DNA of 35,240 nucleotides, taken from positions 1 to 35,240 of the forward strand of contig DASTKT010000190.1 of assembly GCA_035715725.1 (NCBI GenBank), in the 5' to 3' direction. The notes beneath the pieces were generated by a model. That model was not told where the DNA came from and did not search any database. It worked only from the letters and a program-made list of their open reading frames with translations. The DNA comes from JADGGV01 sp035715725 (GTDB taxonomy: Bacteria; Gemmatimonadota; Gemmatimonadetes; Longimicrobiales; RSA9). Numbering within the stretch: position 1 is the stretch's first letter; each line of letters opens with the position of its first letter. Position numbers and translations under genes: made by a program. Shown piece after piece: positions 9,249 through 17,019 of the stretch.

Positions 9249-9279
9249 TTGCGTTTCGCCCCCCGAGCACGATATCTTG
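9249..9279 (+). promoter_or_regulatory. Candidate promoter of hemQ
   Basis: TTGCGT (9249-9254), an 18-bp spacer, then TATCTT (9273-9278) followed by G. It sits 76 bp upstream of the hemQ ATG at 9355 and shares its GATATCTT core with the promoter-like site before the M42 peptidase gene (22885-22892). Confidence 0.45.
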
Positions 9280-9354
9280 CACCCCTCCCCCGACGGTGGG
9301 GCTCGGCGGCTCGGAGAGTCGGCGCGCCCGCCCACGGCAAACCGATATACGGCC

Positions 9355-10047
9355 ATGTCCGAGCAGATCGAGCGCACGCTCAACCACTTCGCCCTCTTCG
9401 CGTTCACCGACGCCTACTGGGCCGCCTCCGCCGGCGAGCGGGCGGACTTCCACGGCGCCTGGCTCGAGGGGCTCCGCGCCGCCTCCCGGCGCTTCGACCT
9501 CTACCAGGTCTTCCCGACCGAAGCTACGGCCGACATCCTCGCCTGGAGCGCCGTCCCGGCCGGCGAGGTCGATACGGCCTTCGACTTCTTCGACGCCTTC
9601 GCCCGCGCCACGAATCCCTGGCGCCGCTACGTGCGCATGACGGAGACGCTCTGGGGGTACACCAAGCCCTCGCAGTACAGCCGCGCCCAGCGCTCGACGC
9701 AGGAGATCGACCCCTTCGCCGACGAGCGCAAGCGCTACCTCGTCATGTACCCGTTCGTGAAGACCGTCGAGTGGTACCTGATGAGCCGGGACGCGCGGCA
9801 GGGGATGATGAACGAGCACATCCGCATCGGGAAGCAGTACCCGGAGATCAGCCAGCTCCTGCTCTACTCCTTCGGCGTGCAGGACCAGGAGTTCGTCGTC
9901 GTCTACGAGATGGACGACCTGAAGCAGTTCTCCGACCTGGTCGGCGACCTGCGCGGCACCGACGCGCGTCGCTACACCGAGCGCGACACCCCGCTGCACG
10001 CCGGCTTCTGGCGCCCCGCCGAGGAAGCGCTCGCGCTCTTCCGATGA
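9355..10047 (+). CDS. hemQ: Coproheme decarboxylase (chlorite-dismutase-like HemQ)
   Basis: Converts coproheme to protoheme by oxidative decarboxylation of two propionates, the last step of the coproporphyrin-dependent heme route, cytoplasmic. 230 aa from the ATG at 9355; the frame is open further upstream, but that part is repeat-derived. Family marks: LWGYTKPSQYS (99-109), MYPFVKTVEWYLMSR (131-145) with Tyr132 as the likely radical Tyr, and MMNEHIRIGKQYPEI with His155 as the likely proximal heme ligand. The C-terminal half LLLYSFGVQDQEFVVVYE is typical. Lack of the chlorite-dismutase distal Arg was not checked structurally, so the HemQ assignment rests on sequence style and on the adjacent hemE and hemY. 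No clear Shine-Dalgarno is seen. Confidence 0.93.
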   Translation: MSEQIERTLNHFALFAFTDAYWAASAGERADFHGAWLEGLRAASRRFDLYQVFPTEATADILAWSAVPAGEVDTAFDFFDAFARATNPWRRYVRMTETLWGYTKPSQYSRAQRSTQEIDPFADERKRYLVMYPFVKTVEWYLMSRDARQGMMNEHIRIGKQYPEISQLLLYSFGVQDQEFVVVYEMDDLKQFSDLVGDLRGTDARRYTERDTPLHAGFWRPAEEALALFR

Positions 10048-10163
10048 CCGGCACCGACGCACTCTATCCGCCCGGCCGCGAGGCCACGCCGGCGCGACGC
10101 GGCTCCGCGCCGGATTCTGGCCCGTCCGACACCGCGACCGCGGCCATACCCCGCGAGCCCGGA

Positions 10164-10208
10164 GACGCCCGGCCCCGCCGCGCTCCCCACCACCCGCTCA
10201 CCGGTTCG
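10164..10208. repeat. Dispersed 45-bp repeat, single-arm copy
   Basis: This stretch matches 18092-18136 with 4 differences in 45 bp, including an exact 20-mer (10171-10190 and 18099-18118). It lies in the 173-bp gap between hemQ and the chosen hemE start. Unlike the copy near sufU it has no inverted partner nearby. GGTTCGAAC at its end looks like a tRNA TpsiC box but no tRNA can be folded around it. Confidence 0.8.
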
Positions 10209-10220
10209 AACGCCGCCGAC

Positions 10221-11279
10221 GTGGATCGAGCCCCCGCCCGCGGAGCCGGCCGCGCCTGGCGCTTCCTCGCCGCCTGCCGCCGCGAGCCCGTCGATGCCAC
10301 GCCCGTCTGGTTCATGCGCCAGGCCGGCCGCTACATGGAGGAGTACCGCGCCATCCGCGCGAAGCACACGCTCCTCGAGATCTGCGCCCAGCCGGAGCTC
10401 GCCACCGAGGTGACGCTCCAGCCGGTGCGCGCCTTCGACATCGACGCCGCCATCCTCTTCGCCGACATCCTGCTCCCGCTCGTGCCGATGGGCTTCGAGC
10501 TGGAGTTCGCGGCGGGCGAGGGGCCGGTGATCCACAACCCGGTGCGCGGCCGCGCCGACGTCGATCGGCTCCGGCCCGTCGAGCCGCGCGAGTCGCTCGG
10601 CCACGTGCTCGAGGCCGTGCGCCTCGTCCGCCGCGAGCTCGACGGCACGGTCCCGCTCATCGGCTTCGCCGGCACGCCCTTCACCCTCGCCTCGTACCTG
10701 ATCCAGGGCGGCTCCTCCCGCGAGGCGGCCGAGGCGAAGAAGGTGATGTACGCCGAGCCGGCTACCTGGCACGCGCTCATGGACCGGCTCGCCACGGTCG
10801 TCGCCGACTACCTCGTCGCCCAGGTCGAGGCCGGCGCCCAGGCGGTCCAGCTCTTCGACTCCTGGGTCGGCGCGCTCGCCCCCGACGACTACCGCGAGTA
10901 CGTGCTCCCCTACTCGAAGCGCATTGTCGGCGCGGCCGAGGCCACCGGCGTCCCGGTCATCCACTTCGGAACCGGCACCGCCACGCTGCTCCCCGCCATG
11001 ACGGAGGCCGGCGGCAGCGTCCTCGGCATCGACTGGCGCACGCCGCTCCGCTGGGGCCGCGAGGTCGTGCGCGGGGAGATGGCCATCCAGGGCAACCTCG
11101 ACCCCGTCGCGCTCTTCGCGCCGCCCGCCGAGCTCGAGCGCCGCGTCCGCCGCGTCCTCGACGACGCGGGCCCGGCGCCCGGCCACATCTTCAACCTCGG
11201 CCATGGCATCCTCCAGCACACGCCCGTGGACGCCGTGCGCCGCGCCGCCGAGCTGGTCCACGAGCTCTCCAGGCGCTGA
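10221..11279 (+). CDS. hemE: Uroporphyrinogen decarboxylase
   Basis: Removes the four acetate carboxyls of uroporphyrinogen III to give coproporphyrinogen III, cytoplasmic. Both family signatures are present: PVWFMRQAGRYMEEYR near the N-terminus and GFAGTPFTLASYLIQGG in the middle; FDIDAAILFADILLPL carries the catalytic Asp region. The frame is open back to an ATG at 10044 that overlaps the hemQ stop as ATGA. However, that 59-codon extension has codons unlike the rest (ATA, TCT, GGA, CGA) and contains the dispersed repeat. Starting at the GTG at 10221 gives 352 aa, the normal HemE length, so I chose it. Start confidence is moderate, product confidence high. hemY follows after 16 bp. Confidence 0.95.
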   Translation: MDRAPARGAGRAWRFLAACRREPVDATPVWFMRQAGRYMEEYRAIRAKHTLLEICAQPELATEVTLQPVRAFDIDAAILFADILLPLVPMGFELEFAAGEGPVIHNPVRGRADVDRLRPVEPRESLGHVLEAVRLVRRELDGTVPLIGFAGTPFTLASYLIQGGSSREAAEAKKVMYAEPATWHALMDRLATVVADYLVAQVEAGAQAVQLFDSWVGALAPDDYREYVLPYSKRIVGAAEATGVPVIHFGTGTATLLPAMTEAGGSVLGIDWRTPLRWGREVVRGEMAIQGNLDPVALFAPPAELERRVRRVLDDAGPAPGHIFNLGHGILQHTPVDAVRRAAELVHELSRR

Positions 11280-11295
11280 GCCGCGGAGCGGGGCC

Positions 11296-12837
11296 ATGTC
11301 CGCGCGGGTCGTCATCGTGGGCGGCGGGATCACCGGCCTCGCGGCCGCCTACCGCCTCCACCGCCTCCTCCCGGACGCGGCGCTGACGCTGGTCGAGGCG
11401 GAGCCCCGGCTCGGCGGCAAGATCCGCACGGAACGCTCGAACGGCTTCGTCCTCGAGGCCGGGCCCGACATCTTCCTCTCCGGCAAGCCCCGCGGCGTCG
11501 GTCTCTGCGACGAGCTCGGCATCGGCCACCGCCTCGTCGGCACGCGCCGCGAGACACAGGGCAGCTTCATCCTCCGCGGTGGCCGCCTGCACCCCGTCCC
11601 GGAGGGGCTCACCGGGCTCGTGCCCACCCGCTTCCAGCCGTTCGCCGAGACGCATCTGCTGTCGAGCGTCGGCAAGCTTCGCATGCTCGCGGACCTCTTC
11701 ATCCCGCCGCGCCGCGGCGACGACGACGAGGCCCTCGCCACGTTCGTCACCCGCCGCCTCGGCCGCGAGGCCTTCGAGTGGCTCGTCGATCCGCTCCTCG
11801 GCGGCATCTTCGCCGGCGACGCGCGCCAGCTCTCCCTCGCCGCCACGTTCCCGCACCTGCGCGCGCAGGAGCTCGAGCACGGCAGCCTCGTGCGCGCCGC
11901 GCTCGCCGCCCGCCGCCAGCAGGCGCGCGGCCGCGGCAACGGCGCCGACCGGGCCGCGCCCGCGAAGCCCGGCTTCGTCTCCTTCCCCACCGGCCTCGCC
12001 GAGCTGACCGAAGCGCTCGAGGAGTCCCTCGCGCCCGCCGTCGACTTCCGCCGCGGCGTCGCCGCCCTGCGCATCCGCGACACCCGCGCGCCGGCGCAGG
12101 ACGCCGTCGACGCCGACGGCATCCGGCGGTACTACACGCGCCCCGTCACGCCCCGCGCCGAGACCGAGCGGCCGGCCCGCTTCACGGTCGATCTCGCCGA
12201 CGGCGCCGCGCTCCCGGCCGACGCCGTCGTCCTGGCCGCGCCGGCGTACGCCGTCGCCGCGATGCTCGAGGACACCGCCCCGGAGCTCGCCGCCACGCTG
12301 CGCGAGATCCCGTACGTGACCACCGCCACCGTGTCGCTGGCGTACCGGCGCGACCAGGTGCCGCACCCGCTCAAGGGGCACGGCTACGTGATCCCCCGCG
12401 CCGAGGGGCGCCCCGCCCAGGCCTGCACCTGGGTCGGCAGCAAGCTCGCCGGCCGCGCGCCTGCCGACACCGCGCTCTTCCGCGTCTTCATCGGCAGCGC
12501 CGGCCGCCCGCTCCGCGCCGACATCGACGAGGTCGCACTCGTCACGGTCGCGCGCGAGGAGCTGCGCGAGACGCTCGGCGTCACCGCGGCGCCATCCCTC
12601 GCCCGCGGCACGCTCTGGGACCGCGCGCTGCCGCAGTACACGCTCGGCCACCTCGAGCGCGTCGCCGCCGCCGAGGCCCACGCCGCCGGGCACGCCGGCC
12701 TGTACCTGGCCGGCGCCGCCTACCACGGCGTCGGCATCCCCGACTGCATCGCCTCCGGCGAGGCCGCCGCCGAGCGCGCCGCGCGGGAGCTCGCGACCTT
12801 CCCCGGCGAGGCGCCCCCGGCTACCTTGGGCCCATGA
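11296..12837 (+). CDS. hemY: Coproporphyrinogen III / protoporphyrinogen oxidase (HemY/CgoX type)
   Basis: FAD-dependent oxygen-using porphyrinogen oxidase, 513 aa. The N-terminal dinucleotide fold reads VVIVGGGITGLAAAYRL, followed by the ADP-binding Glu region VEAEPRLGGKIRTE and LEAGPDIFLSGKP. The C-terminal FAD-closing segment is GLYLAGAAYHGVGIPDCIAS. With hemQ two genes upstream, the likely substrate is coproporphyrinogen III (CgoX activity) rather than protoporphyrinogen IX; that is inference from context. A spacer of about 20 residues around 280-305 (RAPAQDAVDADGIRRYYTRP) is less conserved-looking. The stop overlaps the next gene's ATG as ATGA, indicating coupling to the lipoprotein. Confidence 0.93.
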   Translation: MSARVVIVGGGITGLAAAYRLHRLLPDAALTLVEAEPRLGGKIRTERSNGFVLEAGPDIFLSGKPRGVGLCDELGIGHRLVGTRRETQGSFILRGGRLHPVPEGLTGLVPTRFQPFAETHLLSSVGKLRMLADLFIPPRRGDDDEALATFVTRRLGREAFEWLVDPLLGGIFAGDARQLSLAATFPHLRAQELEHGSLVRAALAARRQQARGRGNGADRAAPAKPGFVSFPTGLAELTEALEESLAPAVDFRRGVAALRIRDTRAPAQDAVDADGIRRYYTRPVTPRAETERPARFTVDLADGAALPADAVVLAAPAYAVAAMLEDTAPELAATLREIPYVTTATVSLAYRRDQVPHPLKGHGYVIPRAEGRPAQACTWVGSKLAGRAPADTALFRVFIGSAGRPLRADIDEVALVTVAREELRETLGVTAAPSLARGTLWDRALPQYTLGHLERVAAAEAHAAGHAGLYLAGAAYHGVGIPDCIASGEAAAERAARELATFPGEAPPATLGP

Positions 12838-13193
12838 AAAACCGCGCCCTCTTCCCGATCGTCCTGCTGCTCGCCCTGCTCGCCTGCGGCCGCAACCCCG
12901 CGCCCGAGGGCGCCGAGCCGCAGGAGGAGCAGCCCCGGACCATGCTCCGGGTCGAGAACCAGAACTTCCTCGACATGACGATCTACGTCGTGTACGGCGG
13001 AGGCTCCCAGCGCCGGCTCGGCACCGTCACCGGCAACTCCACCGCCACGTTCACGCTGCCGCGGGACGTCGTCTTCGGCGTCTCCACGCTCGCGTTCCGC
13101 GCCGACCCGGTCGGCGCCAACGCGCACCCGATCACACAGACCATCAATGTTTCCCCGGGCGACACCGTCGTCATGGTGATCCCGGCGAGCTGA
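12834..13193 (+). CDS. Small lipoprotein coupled to hemY, paralogue of the one at 7358
   Basis: 119 aa. The signal is clean: MKNRALFPIVLLLALLAC with lipobox LLAC (Cys18). A short Pro/Glu-rich linker follows, then a compact domain: LRVENQNFLDMTIYVVYGGG, RRLGTV, FTLP and VVMVIPAS at the C-terminus. No named family recognised. Spacing of N, IYVV, GGS, LGTV, ST and LP matches the lipoprotein at 7358-7933, so the two appear to be a local paralogous family. The ATG overlaps the hemY stop (ATGA). A TACCTTG six bases before the ATG could also act as a promoter element for a leaderless mRNA, but it lies within hemY coding sequence. A role in heme metabolism is suggested only by position. Confidence 0.82.
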   Translation: MKNRALFPIVLLLALLACGRNPAPEGAEPQEEQPRTMLRVENQNFLDMTIYVVYGGGSQRRLGTVTGNSTATFTLPRDVVFGVSTLAFRADPVGANAHPITQTINVSPGDTVVMVIPAS

Positions 13194-13317
13194 GCTCACC
13201 GGCGGCCCCGCGCGCGCGCCGCCCGGCCAGCGCTCTGCGGCGCGGCGACCCGAAACGCCGCCCCGCCCGGCCCGAGCGCCTCCCGCCCCCCTGGCCCCGG
13301 GCGCCCGCCCCGCGCGA

Positions 13318-13324
13318 TATTCCC
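13318..13324 (+). promoter_or_regulatory. Weak promoter-like site before the M20 amidohydrolase
   Basis: CGATATTCCC, 37-43 bp upstream of the ATG at 13361, resembles the GATATCTT sites elsewhere but lacks the second TT of the consensus. The remaining gap 13194-13317 is GC-rich with no clear feature. Confidence 0.2.
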
Positions 13325-13360
13325 CGCCGTTCCCCCACGCACGACCCCCAGGAGAGCCCC

Positions 13361-14803
13361 ATGACGCGCAACGCCGCACGCCCGAGCCTCGTCGCGCCCG
13401 TCCTCCTCCTCGCCCTCGCCGGCGGCGCCGCCGCCCAGGGCGCCAAGGAGCAGGCCATTCGCGCCATCGACAGCCGGCAGAGCCGCTACGTCGACGTCGC
13501 CCACCAGATCTGGACGTTCGCCGAGGTCGGCTACAAGGAGCAGCGCAGCTCCGCGCTCCTCCAGCAGGAGCTGAAGGAGGCCGGCTTCAAGGTGACGTCC
13601 GGCGCCGCCGGCATTCCCACGGCGTTCGTCGCCGAGTACGGCAGCGGGAAGCCGGTGATCGCGATGTATGCGGAGTTCGACGCGCTCCCGGGCCTCTCGC
13701 AGGACGCGACGCCGGACCGGAAGCCGATCGCCGAGGGCGAGCCCGGCCACGGCTGCGGCCACAACCTGCTCGGCACCGCGTCGACCGCCGCCGCGATCGC
13801 CGTGAAGGACTGGCTGGCCGGCAGCAAGCGGGCGGGCACGATCCGGCTCTACGGCACGCCCGCGGAGGAGGGAGGGTCGGGGAAGGTCTACATGGTGCGC
13901 GACGGGCTCTTCAAGGATGTCGACGCCGTCGTCGCCTGGCACCCGGGGGACGCCAACAACGCCTCCCCCGAGACGAACCTCGCGAACGTGTCCGCGAAGT
14001 TCCGCTTCCACGGCGTCTCCGCCCACGCCGCCGCGGCGCCGGACAAGGGCCGCAGCGCCCTCGATGCGGTCGAGGCCATGGACGCCATGGTCAACCTGAT
14101 GCGCGAGCACGTCCCGCAGGAGACGCGCATCCACTACGTCATCACGAACGGCGGCAAGGCGCCCAACGTCGTGCCGGACTTCGCCGAGGTCTACTACTAC
14201 GCCCGGCACCCCGACCCGCGCGTCCTCAAGGACGTCTGGGACCGCATCGTGAAGGCGTCCGAGGGCGCGGCCCTCGGCACCGGCACCACCGTCGAGCACG
14301 AGATCGTCGGCGGCACCTACGCGCTCCTGCCGAACGAGACGATCGCCCGGCTCATGGACGCCAACATGCGCAAGCTCGGCGGCATCCACTACACGCCGCA
14401 GGAGCAGGCCTTCGCCGAGCAGATCCGCAAGACGCTCGACCACCCGGCCCGCCCCCTCGGCAGCGAGGCCGAGGTCCAGCCCTTCAAGGCCGGCCTCACC
14501 AGCGCCTCCACCGACGCGGGCGACATCTCCTGGAACGTCCCCATGGCCGAGATCAACACCGCCACCTGGGTGCCCGGCACCTCCGCCCACTCCTGGCAGG
14601 CCGTCGCCGCCGACGGCATGTCCATCGGCGCCAAGGGGATGAACCTCGCCGCCAAGGTCCTGGCCATGACCGCCATCGACCTCTTCACCACGCCGGCCAC
14701 GCTCCAGGCCGCCCGCGCCGAGTTCGAGCGGAAGCGCGGCCCCGACTTCAAGTACGCCCCCCTCCTCGGCGACCGGCAGCCGGCGCTCGATTACCGGAAC
14801 TGA
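13361..14803 (+). CDS. Secreted M20 amidohydrolase (AbgB-like)
   Basis: 480 aa metal-dependent amidohydrolase of the M20D group (p-aminobenzoyl-glutamate hydrolase subunit B / IAA-amino-acid hydrolase type). A signal peptide (about 1-26, ending GGAAAQG) places it in the periplasm, unlike cytoplasmic E. coli AbgB. Metal and catalytic marks: GHGCGHNLLG (Cys132, His134), YGTPAEEGGSGK (Glu169, Glu170) and AWHP (His194). The dimerisation domain begins near VSAKFRFHGVSAHAAAAPDKG. AGGAG upstream of the ATG supports the start. The natural substrate cannot be read from sequence; N-acyl or N-aminoacyl amides are the family norm. The next gene begins 122 bp downstream, with its own ribosome site. Confidence 0.9.
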   Translation: MTRNAARPSLVAPVLLLALAGGAAAQGAKEQAIRAIDSRQSRYVDVAHQIWTFAEVGYKEQRSSALLQQELKEAGFKVTSGAAGIPTAFVAEYGSGKPVIAMYAEFDALPGLSQDATPDRKPIAEGEPGHGCGHNLLGTASTAAAIAVKDWLAGSKRAGTIRLYGTPAEEGGSGKVYMVRDGLFKDVDAVVAWHPGDANNASPETNLANVSAKFRFHGVSAHAAAAPDKGRSALDAVEAMDAMVNLMREHVPQETRIHYVITNGGKAPNVVPDFAEVYYYARHPDPRVLKDVWDRIVKASEGAALGTGTTVEHEIVGGTYALLPNETIARLMDANMRKLGGIHYTPQEQAFAEQIRKTLDHPARPLGSEAEVQPFKAGLTSASTDAGDISWNVPMAEINTATWVPGTSAHSWQAVAADGMSIGAKGMNLAAKVLAMTAIDLFTTPATLQAARAEFERKRGPDFKYAPLLGDRQPALDYRN

Positions 14804-14925
14804 GGCCGGGCCCGCGGCGGGCGCCGCGCGCCGGCGCCCGCCGCACCACCCGGCGGCCCGGCACAACCGCGCGCCGCCGCGGGTTCTCCTGCCGACAGCC
14901 GTCCCGACACCCAGCCGGAGGAGTC

Positions 14926-15807
14926 ATGCGCACCGCCACCGCCGCCGCCGTCGCGCTTTTCGCCGCGGCCTGCTCCAGCACCAGCGTCCGACAGGTCACC
15001 GTCGCCGGCGCCGGCACGACGCCGGCCACGCCCGCCGCCTCGGAGGCCGCCATGGCCGGCGCCCCCACGAAGCCCGGGGAGCTCCCCGCCGCCATCCTCG
15101 GCACCGCCCCGCCGCCCCGCGGCGAGAGCGTCGCCTACTTCCCCGGCGACCCGGCCGCCCACGGCTACTTCGTCGCGCCGAAGGGGGGCGGCCCTGCCTC
15201 CGGCGTCATCCTGATCCACGAGTGGAACGGCCTCAACGACCGCGTCCGCCAGGTCGCCGACGCCCTCGCCGCCGAAGGCTACGCCGTCCTCGCCGCCGAC
15301 GTCTTCTCCGGCCGGACCGGCAGCAACCCCCAGGAGAACATCGCGCTCGTGCGCCAGGCCCTCGGCGACAGCGCGAAGCTCATCCAGAACCTCGACGCCG
15401 CCGCCCGCTTCCTCCGCGCGCGCCCCGGGGCGACCGGCCGCGTCGCCACCATCGGCTGGTGCTTCGGCGGCGGCGTCGCGCTCAGCTACGGCGTCGGCGG
15501 CGAGCACCACGAAGGCACCGCCATGTTCTACGGGCGCCTGCTCATGGACCCCCAGGTCCTCGCCCGCATGCACCACCCGCTCTACGGCTCCTTCGCCGCC
15601 CAGGACCAGGGCATCCCGCCCGACTCCGTGCGCCGGTTCGTCGATGCGCTCCGCCAGGCCGGCATCGACAACGACGTCCACGTCTACGACGACGTCGGTC
15701 ACGGCTTCTGGCTCTACGTCGACCAGGACCCTGCGAAGCGCACCGCCCCGGCGCTCGACGCCTGGCAGCGCCTCAAGAGCTACCTGGCACGAACCCTTCG
15801 CGCCTGA
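14926..15807 (+). CDS. Exported dienelactone-hydrolase family protein
   Basis: 293 aa alpha/beta hydrolase of the DLH family. An N-terminal export signal ends in FAAAC (weak lipobox, Cys16), then a low-complexity Ala/Thr/Pro linker (20-65). The DLH catalytic triad is visible: Cys179 in GWCFGGG, Asp227 in AAQDQGIPP and His259 in DVGHGFW; Glu99 in IHEWNGLND corresponds to the Glu that activates the Cys. True dienelactone hydrolases are cytoplasmic, so an exported form probably acts on other esters or thioesters; its substrate is unknown. The ATG has GGAGGAG just upstream. Confidence 0.9.
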   Translation: MRTATAAAVALFAAACSSTSVRQVTVAGAGTTPATPAASEAAMAGAPTKPGELPAAILGTAPPPRGESVAYFPGDPAAHGYFVAPKGGGPASGVILIHEWNGLNDRVRQVADALAAEGYAVLAADVFSGRTGSNPQENIALVRQALGDSAKLIQNLDAAARFLRARPGATGRVATIGWCFGGGVALSYGVGGEHHEGTAMFYGRLLMDPQVLARMHHPLYGSFAAQDQGIPPDSVRRFVDALRQAGIDNDVHVYDDVGHGFWLYVDQDPAKRTAPALDAWQRLKSYLARTLRA

Positions 15808-15816
15808 TCCGCCGGG

Positions 15817-15846
15817 TTGACAGGGGGCGGCCGCCGCCGCGAGATT
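15817..15846 (+). promoter_or_regulatory. Candidate promoter with consensus TTGACA
   Basis: A perfect -35 TTGACA (15817-15822), an 18-bp spacer made of GGCGGCCGCC-type palindromic sequence, then GAGATT (15841-15846). It lies 171 bp upstream of the GTG at 16017, in the 209-bp gap after the DLH gene. The palindromic spacer could also fold as a hairpin terminating the upstream gene. Confidence 0.4.
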
Positions 15847-16016
15847 TTCCGCTCGGCGCCATCCATGCCGACGGGGCCAGTCCCCGACCGGCGCCGAGGT
15901 CCGGCCCCGCCGCCCCCCCGACCCACCGGGAACGCGCGACCACTCGCGCGGCGGGTGCACCGGCCACACGCAGTCCGCAGGCACCCGTAGTCGAAATCTC
16001 AGCCGCTAACGGAGCC

Positions 16017-16796
16017 GTGAAGCGAGCCCTCGCACTCCTCGCCCTGTCCGCGCTCGCCGTCGCCGCCCGCGACCTCCCCGCGCAGACGCTCAAGGGGTCT
16101 CCCGACTCGATGGTCCGCCAGAACGCCGAGGCCAAGGGCCTCGACTTCACGTTCCTCCGAACGCCGCGCCAGGTCCGCGCCTTCGCGCGCGAGGGCGTCC
16201 TCGTCCGCGTCTCCGCCAATGACGACCTCGCCCTCGCCGGCGTGTCCTATCCGTACACGCGCCCCGAGGTCAAGCTCTTCATCGAGCGCCTCGCCGCCCG
16301 CTACCGCGAGGCCTGCGGCGAGCGCCTCGTCGTCACCAGCCTCACCCGGCCCCTGACTCGCCAGCCGCGCAACGCCCACAAGCTCTCCGTCCACCCCGCC
16401 GGCATGGCCGCCGACCTGCGCCGCAGCCGCCGCGCCGCCTGCCGCACCTGGATCGAGCAGACGCTCCTCGACCTCGAGAACCAGGGCGTCCTCGACGCCA
16501 CCAAGGAGCGCCGCCCGGCCCATTACCACGTCGCCGTCTTCCCCCGCGAATACGAGGCCTTCGTCGACGCCGGCGAGGACGACTCCGGAGACGACGCCGC
16601 CGCCGACTCCACGCCCCCCGGCGCCCACGTCCTCGCCGAGGCCCGCGCCTCCTACACCGCCCAGCCGGGCGACTCCCTCTGGTCCATCGCCCAGCGCCAC
16701 GGCGTCAGCGTCGAGATCCTGAAGCGCGCCAACCAGATCCGCACCTATCGCCTCGACCCCGTCCAGGTCGTCGTCTTCCCCGGCTCGGGGCGGTAA
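16017..16796 (+). CDS. LysM protein with VanY/M15-like (DUF5715-type) domain
   Basis: 259 aa exported protein. It starts at a GTG with GGAG four bases upstream; a signal peptide (about 1-23, ending DLPAQ) follows. The middle domain has SVHPAGMAADLR (His126, Asp133), the SxHxxGxAxD zinc motif of D,D-carboxypeptidases of the VanY/M15 group, then AHYHVAVFP (His169, His171), which may supply the remaining ligand. An acidic linker (185-200) leads to a C-terminal LysM (about 212-255: YTAQPGDSLWSIAQRHGVS). It therefore probably binds and trims peptidoglycan in the periplasm. DUF5715 is my best recollection of the family name; zinc ligation and catalysis are inferred. A strong hairpin follows the gene. 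Confidence 0.82.
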   Translation: MKRALALLALSALAVAARDLPAQTLKGSPDSMVRQNAEAKGLDFTFLRTPRQVRAFAREGVLVRVSANDDLALAGVSYPYTRPEVKLFIERLAARYREACGERLVVTSLTRPLTRQPRNAHKLSVHPAGMAADLRRSRRAACRTWIEQTLLDLENQGVLDATKERRPAHYHVAVFPREYEAFVDAGEDDSGDDAAADSTPPGAHVLAEARASYTAQPGDSLWSIAQRHGVSVEILKRANQIRTYRLDPVQVVVFPGSGR

Positions 16797-16816
16797 GCCG
16801 CGCCACCGGTGATGTC

Positions 16817-16850
16817 GCGAGCCCGGGCGTCCGCTGGCGCCCGGGCTCGC
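16817..16850 (+). terminator. Strong GC hairpin after the LysM gene
   Basis: Perfect 13-bp stem GCGAGCCCGGGCG / CGCCCGGGCTCGC with an 8-base loop, 20 bp after the stop at 16796. The downstream tract is only partly T-rich (TCTCGTTCC), as is common in GC-rich genomes. Confidence 0.75.
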
Positions 16851-17019
16851 TCTCGTTCCGGCCGGCTCCGCCGCCCGCGGAACCTTGCCGTCGCCAGGAA
16901 TGATTCTTACTCTCAACACACTCGCTACACCGCTTGCGGACCCGCGCGCGCCCGCCATCCCGCTGGCCGGGACGGAGCGGCTCGCTTCGCGGAGCGCACG
17001 GCAACCGGAGGGAGCACAC

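Noticed and set aside
9249..9354. Chlorite dismutase (detoxification) for the hemQ gene
   Set aside because: Position next to hemE and hemY and the HemQ-style YPFVKT region favour coproheme decarboxylase over chlorite detoxification.
10200..10210. TpsiC-like GGTTCGAAC suggesting a tRNA
   Set aside because: No acceptor or anticodon stem pairs around it; it belongs to the dispersed 45-bp repeat.
8871..10220. Continuous frame leading into hemE from just after nth
   Set aside because: It crosses the repeat block and the hemQ gene in another frame; hemE family length and codon use support a start at 10221.
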